A stretch of DNA of 64,000 bases, taken from the NCBI RefSeq assembly GCF_900446215.1, contig NZ_UAQZ01000013.1, positions 496,001 to 560,000 of the forward strand, in the 5' to 3' direction. This document shows, one piece after another, positions 17,129-25,787 of this stretch. A program made the position numbers and the translations under genes. Position 1 is the stretch's first letter; every line of letters begins with the position of its first letter. The stretch is from Burkholderia cenocepacia. GTDB taxonomy: Bacteria; Pseudomonadota; Gammaproteobacteria; Burkholderiales; Burkholderiaceae. Below the pieces are notes generated by a model. The model saw only the letters and a list, made by a program, of their open reading frames with translations, did not search any database and was not told where the DNA came from.

Positions 17129-18685
17129 TCAATACCCCTCAACCTTGAACGAGAACGTGAGCGCGGAATCCGGCGAGCCCGAAGTGATCGTCACGGCCGT
17201 GTTCGTAGCCGACACCCAAAATGGAACCGCGGCCGTCGTCGGCGTAGCCTGAACGCTGACGACAGCATGCGGAAACCCTGCCGTCGTATTGCCTTGATAG
17301 GTAGGGAACGTGAACGAGCCACTCGTCCCGCCTGCCGGGATCGTGATCTGACCGGCCTGCGTGATCTTTCCTGAATTGTCGACCTGGACATATCCAACCG
17401 GGCTGCTCGTGTAATAGAACTGCCTCATCCCGGCCGGCGCATTGTCCTCGCTCCACCAGAGCGACGATCCGGGATCGATTGTCGGCATCGCCTGTGAGTT
17501 CTCGGCGTCGTACCAGACGATATTGTTCCCTGTTGCCGGATATGCGAGCGGGTTCCCGGACGCATCAAGCCCCTGCGAATACACGCCCCCTTGATTGCCG
17601 CGTTGGCCGCCTCCTGTGCCAACCAGATAGAACGTGTTGTGACGCGTATTGGCATACGGCGACGTATTCGAGCCGTTGAGCACGAGACCCTTCGCAGTGC
17701 CGTTATCCGCGTTGTAGAGATTGATGACATCGAACCGCTCACTGTCGTCGCCGTTCAATACGACACCGGGCGAATTGAAGTAAACGGCTTGAATCAGGAA
17801 GAAATGATTCCAGCAGGCATTGTGGTTGTAGGCGCTGTTCGTGATGAGCACCGACCCATCAGTCGGAAGCGTTTGATACCCGGAAATGTTGTAGAAAATG
17901 TTCCCGGTGACGTCGGAGTTCTCGGTAGCAGCAGCCGAAATATCAGTCTGGACAAACGCAGTTGACCAGTGAGCGGCGCGAATATCGTAGGTGCCGTATC
18001 GCGCTGAAACCAAATTCACCGCTATGCCGCCGAGGGAATTGTTGCCGTCCCAAAATATCCCCATGACACTGTTGTCTTCGACTTTCTGATCAGCCGCCGG
18101 CATGATCTTGAGAGCCGTTCCACCTTGCGCGCCGACCCAACGATTGATGGTCGTAGCGTTGATGGTGGGAGCATTGTCGTTATATCCGCCGCCCCCCGCG
18201 CCAATCAATTTCACCGCGGGGCAGTTGATCGTAACGCTATGGTCCCAGAGGTAAGTGCCGGGCGGCTCATATACCGTCTTCTGCGACGGCGATGCGCACG
18301 CGTAGTTGATCGCATTCTGAATCGCCGTCGCGCTCGGCCGTGTGCCGGTCGGATCTGCACCGAACGCGATCACCGATATTTTCTGTTCCTGAAGAATTGC
18401 CTGCAACGCACGATCGCTTTCGCCTGCCCCTCCAAAGTTGAAAAGAAGCGACGGATTAGACGTCGACGCAGCGAGCGACGTGAACGCGCCCGAGCTCGGA
18501 CGCGAACTGCCAATCGTCGCACCGTTGATCGCCCCTCCCTGAATCGCCGCATTCTGAAGCGCGCTATTGAGTTGGGTGGCCGTGAGAACTTGTCCGGGAA
18601 CAAACTGCGCATACGCCGGATCGAGCACGGCCGCCGCAATCAAGAAACCCGTGATGCTGCGAAGCCTCGCGCAGAAAATTTTCAT
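17129..18685 (-). CDS. Tail-spike-like beta-helix protein with a signal peptide
   Basis: The 518-residue protein starts with a signal peptide (to PAYA before QFVPGQ) and then the motif VPGQVLTATQLNSALQNAAI common at the start of phage fibres. A pectate-lyase-type module follows (VIAFGADPTGTRPSATAIQN, later many short Asn/Gly-rich repeats) and a beta-rich C-terminus. It probably binds or cuts a surface polysaccharide. A Sec signal is unusual for a virion component and suggests export from the lysogen. The start at 18,685 includes the signal; a longer upstream frame has no support. Confidence 0.72.
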   Translation of the reverse strand: MKIFCARLRSITGFLIAAAVLDPAYAQFVPGQVLTATQLNSALQNAAIQGGAINGATIGSSRPSSGAFTSLAASTSNPSLLFNFGGAGESDRALQAILQEQKISVIAFGADPTGTRPSATAIQNAINYACASPSQKTVYEPPGTYLWDHSVTINCPAVKLIGAGGGGYNDNAPTINATTINRWVGAQGGTALKIMPAADQKVEDNSVMGIFWDGNNSLGGIAVNLVSARYGTYDIRAAHWSTAFVQTDISAAATENSDVTGNIFYNISGYQTLPTDGSVLITNSAYNHNACWNHFFLIQAVYFNSPGVVLNGDDSERFDVINLYNADNGTAKGLVLNGSNTSPYANTRHNTFYLVGTGGGQRGNQGGVYSQGLDASGNPLAYPATGNNIVWYDAENSQAMPTIDPGSSLWWSEDNAPAGMRQFYYTSSPVGYVQVDNSGKITQAGQITIPAGGTSGSFTFPTYQGNTTAGFPHAVVSVQATPTTAAVPFWVSATNTAVTITSGSPDSALTFSFKVEGY

Positions 18686-18702
18686 GCTAGTTACGCTCCT
18701 CG

Positions 18703-19281
18703 TTACGATCCGCTCGGTGCCACCCAAACGATGCCCTGAACTGCTTGAATGGTGGTTTCCGCGTTCACCTGTTCGGTCAACGCAGCAAGCTGCTGCTGGC
18801 ACCTGTTGAGCCACGCAGCAAAGCTCGAGACAACGCCCTGCGCCTGTGCCTGCGTGTGTGCCTTAAACGACCACGTTCCGGCAGTCTCGCACCAAAGCAT
18901 TCCTCCGGACTGGCAGGCTGCCACGGTGTTCTGGTTCGCCTGGTCTACGAGCGTGCTCGGGTAGTTGCAGGCGGACCCGAGCGCGGCTGACGAAAAACCA
19001 GAAGTGATCGTGCCAGAACACGCCGCATAAAGGACCGCATTCTGCGTCGTCTGTGCCTGCGCGAGCAGCTGAGCAGTCGTCGGTGCGGCAGGTGCTACGA
19101 GCGCGCCATTCGATACGGTATAGCCGTGTGTTTCCACGGCCTGTTGCCATTCATCATCGGTAATCGCAATCGCGCTGACACCGGTCGGAACGGGGCTGAT
19201 GATGCTGTCGTAGAACCCGGTGATCGGGCCGGGATCCGCTTCATATGCCGCATATTTCTGGCCCGACAATTTCTGTTCCAT
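18703..19281 (-). CDS. Tail-fibre-associated protein (assembly/chaperone-like)
   Basis: The 192-residue protein begins with a short YEADPGPITGFYDS segment and ITDDEWQQAVE, like the N-terminus of phage tail-fibre assembly proteins. It continues with a Gln/Ala-rich helical region and a C-terminal helix. It lies directly after the tail-fibre gene. Assignment rests on position and this N-terminal pattern. Confidence 0.6.
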   Translation of the reverse strand: MEQKLSGQKYAAYEADPGPITGFYDSIISPVPTGVSAIAITDDEWQQAVETHGYTVSNGALVAPAAPTTAQLLAQAQTTQNAVLYAACSGTITSGFSSAALGSACNYPSTLVDQANQNTVAACQSGGMLWCETAGTWSFKAHTQAQAQGVVSSFAAWLNRCQQQLAALTEQVNAETTIQAVQGIVWVAPSGS

Positions 19282-19296
19282 ACAAGTTTCTCCCGG

Positions 19297-20295
19297 TTAC
19301 CAACCAACCGCCTGCCAACCCACGATGACACCGGATTGCCACACATTGTTCAACAGCGCGTTCACTGAAAACTGACTATTGCTGTTTGCGCCGATCCCGA
19401 TCGTTTTCCCGCCGTTACCGCCGGTCGCCGGCGTACCGTTGTCATTGCCGTTCAAAACGAAGCACGCATTCGGGAACGCGATCGGGAAGTTGAAAGTATT
19501 TCCGGTCTCCGAGGCATTCGTTACCGTCACGACGCCCCACTGACGGATCATTCCGCTCGGGAGCTTCTCCCAGCCATTCGGGCTACCGTTGGCCGCAAAA
19601 AGCGACGAGCGTTTGAGAGCAGCAGTCCCGCCGACGACGTTGAAGAATTGGCCGTTCGACCAGGCGACCTCGATCGAATCACCCGGGCCGATAACCTCGC
19701 TAGCTCGAGCCCAGTTCTGCCAGACATCCCCTGAAAAAGCACTCACGGTAAGATTCGCGAGGCTACCGTTGTAGATCACGAAGCGCGCACTCGGCGCATG
19801 AATCGATGCTCCCTGGGGAAGCGTCACGACGCCGGCGTTCGTCCCGAAGAAATAGATCAGGTCGCCGGACTGCGACGCCGCCAGCTGTTGGGACACTGCA
19901 TTGAATGGGAAGAAACTCCCGTAGTTCCCCAGCTCTCCCCAAACGAACGCTGTCGATGCGGCATTGCTGCTCGAGTCTCCGTTCGATGGCGTCGCCACCG
20001 CAAAGAGTTGACCTGCGTTACCCGCGGCGGGTGCCGTCGAGGCAAGCAGGTTGTTCAGCAACGTAGCAGTCGTACCGTCGTCGATCGCTGGCTGACCGGT
20101 TCGGGCGACGATGAACTGCGCGAGCACCGCCGACATGATGCTGCTCTGCCGCCATACCTTGTTCAACGCAGCGGACTGAGCGGTCCCGGCTTGAAAGCCT
20201 GTCCCGAGGGCCGTCATGGAGGCATATGCAGCCTGTGACAGGACGTTTGCGCCCGCCCCGACCGCGAAGGCAAGGAAGTCGTTTTCGACTGACAT
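19297..20295 (-). CDS. Tail fibre protein
   Basis: The 332-residue protein opens with SVENDFLAFAVGAGANVLSQ and a Thr/Ala-rich region typical of tail-fibre attachment domains. The C-terminus (WEKLPSGMIRQWGVVTVTNA, then FNFPIAFPNACF) matches the gp53-like receptor-binding tip seen in many Burkholderia and Pseudomonas phages. It follows the baseplate genes and is expected to determine host range. Confidence 0.82.
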   Translation of the reverse strand: MSVENDFLAFAVGAGANVLSQAAYASMTALGTGFQAGTAQSAALNKVWRQSSIMSAVLAQFIVARTGQPAIDDGTTATLLNNLLASTAPAAGNAGQLFAVATPSNGDSSSNAASTAFVWGELGNYGSFFPFNAVSQQLAASQSGDLIYFFGTNAGVVTLPQGASIHAPSARFVIYNGSLANLTVSAFSGDVWQNWARASEVIGPGDSIEVAWSNGQFFNVVGGTAALKRSSLFAANGSPNGWEKLPSGMIRQWGVVTVTNASETGNTFNFPIAFPNACFVLNGNDNGTPATGGNGGKTIGIGANSNSQFSVNALLNNVWQSGVIVGWQAVGW

Positions 20296-20351
20296 TCGAA
20301 CTCCGGGATATGTAACGCCGCCGCGCGAGAATCGACGGCAAAGGAAGATGG

Positions 20352-21068
20352 TTAAGCGAGGACTGAACTGTCGAGCGCGAACGTGTAGTCAAGCTCGTTG
20401 GGAAGAGCGAGGGCAGATACACCCCATGAACCTGAATCGAAGCCCGCGATGAGCTCGTTGCTGACGTCGAAGCCGAATAACGGAGTGCCCTGTACCGAAG
20501 TCACGACGTAGTTGACGTGCACGGCCTCTGGCTTGATCGACAACAGCCCGTTGTTCAACAGCGCGATGTAGAGCGCAGTCGGTTGCGCACCTGCGATGCC
20601 GATCGTGATCGACATGTCGCAGTTGTCCTGGATGAAAACGAGTGATCCGGGCGGTGCCAGTGCATCCAAGATCGCCTGCGCGGCCGCCGGCGTCCCATCC
20701 CAGTGATTGGCCGCGATCTTCGTGCGCAGAACGGCGAGATACGTTTCGTCGTCGAGCGATGTGAGACCGGTATCGGGATCGTACGGGCCTTTCCACACCC
20801 CCTGATCGAATCCGAGGCCATCGACGTCGAGTGAGAAGTAGACGCCCGTCAGCGGCGTGGCAACCTCGCGACTCCGGCCGATCCACTGACCGAGAACATC
20901 GAGCTGCACGCCGACGGCATCGTCCAGATCGAATGCTGCAGGGATGCCCTGCAACACGTTGATCTGGTCGACAACCGGCTGCATCAGCGCCGCTACGACC
21001 GCCATGTAGCGCGGCTGCGGTTGATGCTCCGACGTGATCAGTTGCGAGTAGTCGTCGAGCGTAGCCAT
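20352..21068 (-). CDS. DUF2612 baseplate/tail protein
   Basis: The 238-residue protein shows the DUF2612 pattern: YMAVVAALMQPVVDQINVLQ, GVQLDVLGQWIGRSR and FDQGVWKGPYDPDTG. In contractile-tailed phages this gene follows the J-like baseplate gene and occupies the place of Mu gp48-type wedge or fibre-anchor proteins. The gap to its neighbour is 1 bp. Confidence 0.8.
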   Translation of the reverse strand: MATLDDYSQLITSEHQPQPRYMAVVAALMQPVVDQINVLQGIPAAFDLDDAVGVQLDVLGQWIGRSREVATPLTGVYFSLDVDGLGFDQGVWKGPYDPDTGLTSLDDETYLAVLRTKIAANHWDGTPAAAQAILDALAPPGSLVFIQDNCDMSITIGIAGAQPTALYIALLNNGLLSIKPEAVHVNYVVTSVQGTPLFGFDVSNELIAGFDSGSWGVSALALPNELDYTFALDSSVLA

Positions 21069-21069
21069 A

Positions 21070-22257
21070 TCAACCCGTGGTGATCGTCACCTGAGACGGC
21101 GTGCACACCGCCTGCTCATTGAACAGCAATGCCACATCCGGCGCGCCGGCGCCGCGCGGCCCCGTCAGCACCAGATTCTTGATCTTGAATGTGCTGGATC
21201 CCGGAACGGATTTCGACGCGGTGATACATGAATCCCATTCAACGCACTGCGCTGCACCACCGCCGATCGCGACGCTGTTGATGTAGTCGGAGATGGCTTG
21301 CTGCATGGCCTGTCCGATGAAGTTCGTATAGCCAGGCAGAACGCTGATCGTGACTACGGCATTGATCCCAGCATCGGTCGGACGGTAGAAATTGATCGTG
21401 ACCGGAATTCCCTTGCTGCTGACCACGACGATGCTGGTGGTCCCGTCGGTTCCACTGCCGGGGGTCTTCTTCACCGCGATTGCATTGGCGATCGACGATG
21501 CGTCGCCACCTTCCACCACCAGCGCGATCGAATGCGGTAGCAGCCCATTCGCATCGGTGAGCGACGTATCGTTTTCGTACGCTGCATATTTCGCGACGCC
21601 TGGAAGGTTCGCTACCGCGCCGACGATCCCGTCAAGCACGGTCTGAGATGGAAGTGCGGTCGACACGGACTGGCGCTGACGAAGCGCCGGATCTTTCTCG
21701 ACCGGCGCCCCTGCCGCTGCGTCGGCCGGATTCGATACGGTCTGCCAGCCACGCGTCGGCGTGCCGATCTGGTCGATCGTGCCGGCGAGCGCCGCGATCG
21801 CGCCGATCGTCGTGCACGTCGCTGTAACCGTGATCTCGCCGGTCGGCGGGATCGTGACCGCCGCCGGGAGCGCCCACTGATAGTTGTTGCCGTCCTTCGC
21901 GATGCCGTTCGTGATCGTCGTCCCGGCCTGGCCGATGATCAGCAGGTCAGCCGTCGAGTACGACGCGACTTGCCGAGCGATGCCGTTGATCTTCACGTTG
22001 CTCGACAGGCCTGCGCCGACCGCTTTTGACGGGCTGAACGAGTTGTAGACGCCGATGCAGACCGAGTTCACGTCCGCGATCGCCTGCGCGAACACCGCGA
22101 GCAGCTGCCCGTCCTGGCTGTCCGGATCGATGTAGACGTCCGTTCCGTAGATCGCCTGGTACTTCGCCTGGAAGTACGCATAGATGTCCGCGTAGGTCGG
22201 CGCGGTGATGCCGTTCGCGTCGATCGTCGGCGCGACTGTGGTGAGCGTCGTCGTCAC
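21070..22257 (-). CDS. Baseplate J-like wedge protein
   Basis: The 395-residue protein has the baseplate-J organisation: an N-terminal ITAPTYADIYAYFQAKYQAI, a central DPALRQRQSVSTALPSQ and later QAMQQAISDYINSVAIGGG. These proteins form the wedge that joins sheath and baseplate. The GTG start at 22,257 overlaps the upstream stop (GTGA) and is favoured over a much longer frame. Confidence 0.87.
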   Translation of the reverse strand: MTTTLTTVAPTIDANGITAPTYADIYAYFQAKYQAIYGTDVYIDPDSQDGQLLAVFAQAIADVNSVCIGVYNSFSPSKAVGAGLSSNVKINGIARQVASYSTADLLIIGQAGTTITNGIAKDGNNYQWALPAAVTIPPTGEITVTATCTTIGAIAALAGTIDQIGTPTRGWQTVSNPADAAAGAPVEKDPALRQRQSVSTALPSQTVLDGIVGAVANLPGVAKYAAYENDTSLTDANGLLPHSIALVVEGGDASSIANAIAVKKTPGSGTDGTTSIVVVSSKGIPVTINFYRPTDAGINAVVTISVLPGYTNFIGQAMQQAISDYINSVAIGGGAAQCVEWDSCITASKSVPGSSTFKIKNLVLTGPRGAGAPDVALLFNEQAVCTPSQVTITTG

Positions 22258-22604
22258 AGGGTGGTCTCGATAGTGGTTGTGCCGTAGAGCGTCGCGATCG
22301 TCGCGGTGACGGTCAGCTTGCGGGTCGTGCTGTCGAGCGCACTCGCATATGCAGTGATCTCGGTGACTCCAGTCGTGCCGAGGATGCAGGCACGAATCGC
22401 CGCATCCGCGGTGCCCTGCGTGTTCTTGCCGATCACGGCCGGCCAATCCATGCCGACCGTCGTATCGAGAAACCACTCGCCCCGCAGCAGCCGCAGGCGC
22501 GTGATCACGGCCTGCGCGACGGCGTCCGGCGAGTTCACGAGGAAGTCGTTCGCCGACCCGCCGAAGACGTAGTCGCCTTCAGCGTCGAGTTTTCGGTATC
22601 GCAT
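22254..22604 (-). CDS. Baseplate wedge protein (gp25/W-like)
   Basis: The 116-residue protein has AVAQAVITRLRLLRGEWFLD and a C-terminal LTVTATIATLYG strand, like the small GPW/gp25 wedge family or Mu gp46. It sits between the spike gene and the J-like gene, the normal position for this part. Confidence 0.75.
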   Translation of the reverse strand: MRYRKLDAEGDYVFGGSANDFLVNSPDAVAQAVITRLRLLRGEWFLDTTVGMDWPAVIGKNTQGTADAAIRACILGTTGVTEITAYASALDSTTRKLTVTATIATLYGTTTIETTL

Positions 22605-22611
22605 GGGTGTC

Positions 22612-23403
22612 TCAGTTGACGTTGCCGCTGTTACCCGGGCCGGGCTGGACGCCGTTGTGCGTGTGCGAGTCGTCGATGCGCTTCCCGTTGGCGGTCAGCG
22701 TGCCGACGAAGTTGATCGTGCCGGTGATCACTGCGGCCGCGCCGCTCACCGCGCTGCCGATCATCCCGCCGAGGAACGAGAACAGCCCCTGCACGATCAC
22801 CGCGCCGCTGAAGCCCGACTGCGGCGAGTTCACGGTCAGCGACGTCGAAGCATTCACCGTAACGGTCGGCGCGGTGAGCTCGATGCTCGTCGGCGCGGCG
22901 AACTTCAGCGTGCCCGCCGATGGATTGAGGTCCACGAACGTCCTTCCGTCGTCGCTGCGCAGCTGCGCGGACGTGGTGCTGAAGCCCGACAGCGCGCGCG
23001 GCCGCGATCGCACGCCGACCAGCGCGAATCCGTCGGCGAGCGAATGGATCCGCGATTCGGCCTGCTCCTGCACGCCACCCGACTGCCACCATGCATCAAT
23101 GCAGCGCGACGCGAACACCACCAGGCACTCGTCGCCGGCGGCGATCGGGAACGTCGCCGTCACGCCACCGCCGCCCTGCCAGACGACCGGGCAATCGGTC
23201 AGCAGCGGAAACGGCGACGTGCTGATGGTGCCGTCCTCGTTACGAATCGAGTCCTTCGTGCCCAGTTGTATGGATACCGTCATCGCGGTCGGGTCGAACG
23301 ATTCGACCGTTCCAGGAAGCGCCGTCCAGACTTCGGTTAATCTTGCACCGATGGCATGCTTCAACGCCTCCAACTCGTCGTCGGTTCGTTCGCGTCTATC
23401 CAT
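22612..23403 (-). CDS. Gp138-type membrane-puncturing spike protein
   Basis: The 263-residue protein has an N-terminal OB-fold (TEVWTALPGTVESFDPTAM, PVVWQGGGGVTATFPIAAGD) and a repetitive beta region. A terminal SHTHNGVQPGPGNSG carries the H-x-H that binds iron at the tip of phage spikes. It is expected to pierce the outer membrane during injection. Confidence 0.85.
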   Translation of the reverse strand: MDRRERTDDELEALKHAIGARLTEVWTALPGTVESFDPTAMTVSIQLGTKDSIRNEDGTISTSPFPLLTDCPVVWQGGGGVTATFPIAAGDECLVVFASRCIDAWWQSGGVQEQAESRIHSLADGFALVGVRSRPRALSGFSTTSAQLRSDDGRTFVDLNPSAGTLKFAAPTSIELTAPTVTVNASTSLTVNSPQSGFSGAVIVQGLFSFLGGMIGSAVSGAAAVITGTINFVGTLTANGKRIDDSHTHNGVQPGPGNSGNVN

Positions 23404-23416
23404 GGGGAATCAAAAA

Positions 23417-23830
23417 ATGAAGAAGCTCGTTTTGCTGGCGATGCTGGTGTCCGGTGCCGCATCGGCACAAGATGCCTACGTAATGTTTAAAGGGTCACCG
23501 GCAACGGAAAACGTGTCTGCAGAACGATACATCTACGTTCTATTCAAAAACAAACCTTGCAAACTTCCGATCGCGAACGCGCCTTACATGCACAAGGCGG
23601 CGATATTCAATACAGAAAACCCAGATATCGGCTGCTGGGGTAAAACGCTCGATGCGAGCAACGCAGAGGTATTGATCATCGGGCCGCACGGACACAAGAG
23701 CACGGCAGCATTAACCGAGTTTTACTCGGCAACCCTCGACAAGGACGGGACGGGACATCTCAAGGGACGAGCGATGAGCTTCGATGAGTATTTCAGCAAC
23801 ATCAAAAAATCACAGCACCGCTCGGACTAA
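23417..23830 (+). CDS. Moron: small exported protein of unknown function
   Basis: This 137-residue gene is on the plus strand inside the leftward tail unit. It has a clear signal peptide (MKKLVLLAMLVSGAASA before QDA), two Cys residues in the mature part (KPCKLP and IGCWGK) and is visibly AT-richer than its neighbours. GGGGA lies eight bases before the ATG. Its TAA overlaps the opposite stop of the baseplate hub gene. These are typical moron features, so a lysogen-specific periplasmic or secreted role is likely. No family is recognised. Confidence 0.78.
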   Translation: MKKLVLLAMLVSGAASAQDAYVMFKGSPATENVSAERYIYVLFKNKPCKLPIANAPYMHKAAIFNTENPDIGCWGKTLDASNAEVLIIGPHGHKSTAALTEFYSATLDKDGTGHLKGRAMSFDEYFSNIKKSQHRSD

Positions 23831-24792
23831 CCAAACCTCTTGATCGCGCTCTCAGGCTGAACCACCAAATTATCTGTAATCGATCTGGCCACCGATGTAG
23901 CATCCGTGGCAAGGCACAGCGCCTCGCTATGCCACTCGTTCCCGCGCGTATCACCGCGATGGTTTACCGACATCAGATAATAGAAGCCATCTGAATCGAT
24001 TTTGTTTTCAAGTTGTGCCCGGCCTTGATCGGCTTGCTGGTTGATATTCAAGCTGTACTGATATTGCTGAATGCTGGCGTTGTTGAGGTGCACCAAGCCC
24101 CCGATCTTCAGGCTCGGGTTCAGCAGCGTCTGGAAGCTGATGCCGTTGATCATCTGCACCGGCCAGCCCACCATCCCGGTCTTCGAGTTGATCTCGGGGA
24201 TGTCGTACGGCGCGTACGACGTTTCCGGGATCATGATCACCTTGCCGTCCTGGATACTCCAGACCGTTTGCGTTGCACGCGCGACGTTGCGTAACACGTC
24301 CCGCGCCAGGTTGAATATCGGCTTCCCGCGCGGCAGTGGGTTGCTCGGCAGCGGCGCAATGTATCCCGCCGTGACGCCATACTGAGCCATCGCCTGCAGC
24401 GCCGCGTTGACCTGATCCTGATATGTCGAACCGGCCGCCAGTGTCTGCATCACCTTCGCGAAGCAATAGGCCGAGTCTCCGTCCGCCGCGAGCACGTTCA
24501 GGAACGTGTCAGTCGGGTTGTCCCGGCCGCGCCATACCTGCTTGATCTGACCGTCGAAGATGATCGAGAAGTTGCCCGGGTAGCCGGCCTGGATCACCAT
24601 GCGCGTGAATTCCTTCTCGACGCGCTTCGATGTGTTGTCGGAAAGGTTGTAGATTTGGACGAGCGCGGAATTCGGGGTCTCTCGGTCGCCGCGCTTAATG
24701 TCGAATTTGACTCTCAGGTCCGAGAAGTCGAGCGCGTTGCCCACGTCCTGACCGATGATGAGCGAAAATTTCCGTCCGAACTGTTCAGCCAT
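23827..24792 (-). CDS. Baseplate hub protein
   Basis: The 321-residue protein matches phage hub proteins of the late-control-D/gp27 fold: SLIIGQDVGNALDFSDLRVK, ALVQIYNLSDNTSKRVEKEF, then GGLVHLNNASIQ and YYLMSVNHRGDTRGNEWHSE. It connects the tube to the spike. The ATG at 24,792 gives the usual family start; a longer frame would run through a terminator hairpin. Confidence 0.82.
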   Translation of the reverse strand: MAEQFGRKFSLIIGQDVGNALDFSDLRVKFDIKRGDRETPNSALVQIYNLSDNTSKRVEKEFTRMVIQAGYPGNFSIIFDGQIKQVWRGRDNPTDTFLNVLAADGDSAYCFAKVMQTLAAGSTYQDQVNAALQAMAQYGVTAGYIAPLPSNPLPRGKPIFNLARDVLRNVARATQTVWSIQDGKVIMIPETSYAPYDIPEINSKTGMVGWPVQMINGISFQTLLNPSLKIGGLVHLNNASIQQYQYSLNINQQADQGRAQLENKIDSDGFYYLMSVNHRGDTRGNEWHSEALCLATDATSVARSITDNLVVQPESAIKRFG

Positions 24793-24803
24793 CGCGACCG
24801 CCA

Positions 24804-24830
24804 ACAAAAAGGCCCCGCCGAAGCGGGGCC
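24804..24830 (-). terminator. Intrinsic terminator ahead of the hub gene
   Basis: On the minus strand GGCCCCGC-TTCG-GCGGGGCC is followed by TTTTTG. It lies downstream of the membrane-protein gene at 24,974-25,456 and upstream of the hub gene, within the leftward late unit. Confidence 0.8.
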
Positions 24831-24885
24831 CGTCCACAACTCTGGTATGTTTACCGGCTCCTACACCTCAACAACACCAGAGACC

Positions 24886-25014
24886 ATGGCTACATCGAAC
24901 AATAAGCCTGTCGTGCCGGACCCACAGCCTGTTTATAGAGCGCCAACGCGCGATGGGTTCAACAAGGGGACGCCTACGCCGCAACCCTCCACGCCACAAA
25001 AGCCGCAGCGATAA
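24886..25014 (+). CDS. Possible 42-residue Pro-rich peptide
   Basis: An open frame from an ATG at 24,886 encodes a Pro/Thr/Gln-rich 42-mer ending PQKPQR. It is on the opposite strand to the tail genes, and its 3' end overlaps the membrane-protein gene by 41 bp. The ribosome site is weak. ACTCTGGT and ACCAGAG repeats flank its upstream region. It may be a small moron or chance. Confidence 0.35.
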   Translation: MATSNNKPVVPDPQPVYRAPTRDGFNKGTPTPQPSTPQKPQR

Positions 25015-25456
25015 ATACGAGCGGGCTGGCTGCGGCGGCGAGCCGCAGCCCGTTCAGCCATTTCACCACACTTACGTTGCTCTTAGCAGCCACATCAATG
25101 CGCCTTTGAAGGCCAATAACTTCAGCCTCCTTGAGATCCTCAAGCGAGAACGAAGGTTGGTAGATGTTCCTCGGTTCGTTATAGATGTTTGGCATCTCCC
25201 GAAACATGAGGCACTTCCAAACGAGCAGCAAACTCAGGACGAGAAACCAGCCCGTGAATGCGATTGTTCCGATCGACAGCCAGTTGAAGCTGTTCTGATC
25301 CAGGGCCTTCGCCCCGTACGCAAGGCCGCCGCCGAGGGCAGCGAGAAAGACGGTCAACGTCGTAGCCGCATCTTTCGCGATCACATCAGCACACGCATGA
25401 TGCGTTTTCAGATTTTCGATAGCCGATTTTTCAACCCAATCTAGCAAATCGCTCAT
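24974..25456 (-). CDS. Membrane protein moron in the baseplate module
   Basis: The 160-residue protein has three hydrophobic segments (TTLTVFLAALGGGLAYGA, IGTIAFTGWFLVLSLLLVW and a C-terminal LAAAASPLVFIAAAFVAW) and a polar central region. GAGG precedes the ATG at 25,456. It interrupts an otherwise structural operon and is followed by its own terminator. Membrane morons in such places often mediate superinfection exclusion; that role is inference only. Confidence 0.65.
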   Translation of the reverse strand: MSDLLDWVEKSAIENLKTHHACADVIAKDAATTLTVFLAALGGGLAYGAKALDQNSFNWLSIGTIAFTGWFLVLSLLLVWKCLMFREMPNIYNEPRNIYQPSFSLEDLKEAEVIGLQRRIDVAAKSNVSVVKWLNGLRLAAAASPLVFIAAAFVAWRVAA

Positions 25457-25469
25457 TTCCACCTCGTCA

Positions 25470-25787
25470 TCAGTCGGCGACCCAATATACCTTACTGCCT
25501 ACGCCCAGATCATCGAACGTCGGAACGTCGTCCGGATCTGCCGCACCCTGCACCCATAAACGACCACCGAAACCCAGATAGGCGTATTGCCCCAGCAGGT
25601 CTACACCGGTCACGAGAGGAATGCCGCTGACCATGGGATTTCCATCCTCATCAGCTACGTCGAGGATCCACCCCGCACCGCCAGCATTCCGATATTGCAC
25701 CGTCAATCGATAATCGATCTTTCCGAGCGTTATTTTGAACGTCTGCGGATCTGCCGTCAGCGGAATTTCGAGATACGTCACCATCAT
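25470..25787 (-). CDS. Baseplate plug-type protein (Pam3 gp18-like)
   Basis: The 105-residue protein has the pattern YLEIPLTADPQTFKITLG, QYRNAGGAGWILDVADEDG and LVTGVDLLGQYAYLGFGGRL, as in small plug proteins next to the Dit-like gene in contractile phages. Its ATG overlaps the upstream stop (ATGATG against TGA). Confidence 0.75.
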   Translation of the reverse strand: MMVTYLEIPLTADPQTFKITLGKIDYRLTVQYRNAGGAGWILDVADEDGNPMVSGIPLVTGVDLLGQYAYLGFGGRLWVQGAADPDDVPTFDDLGVGSKVYWVAD

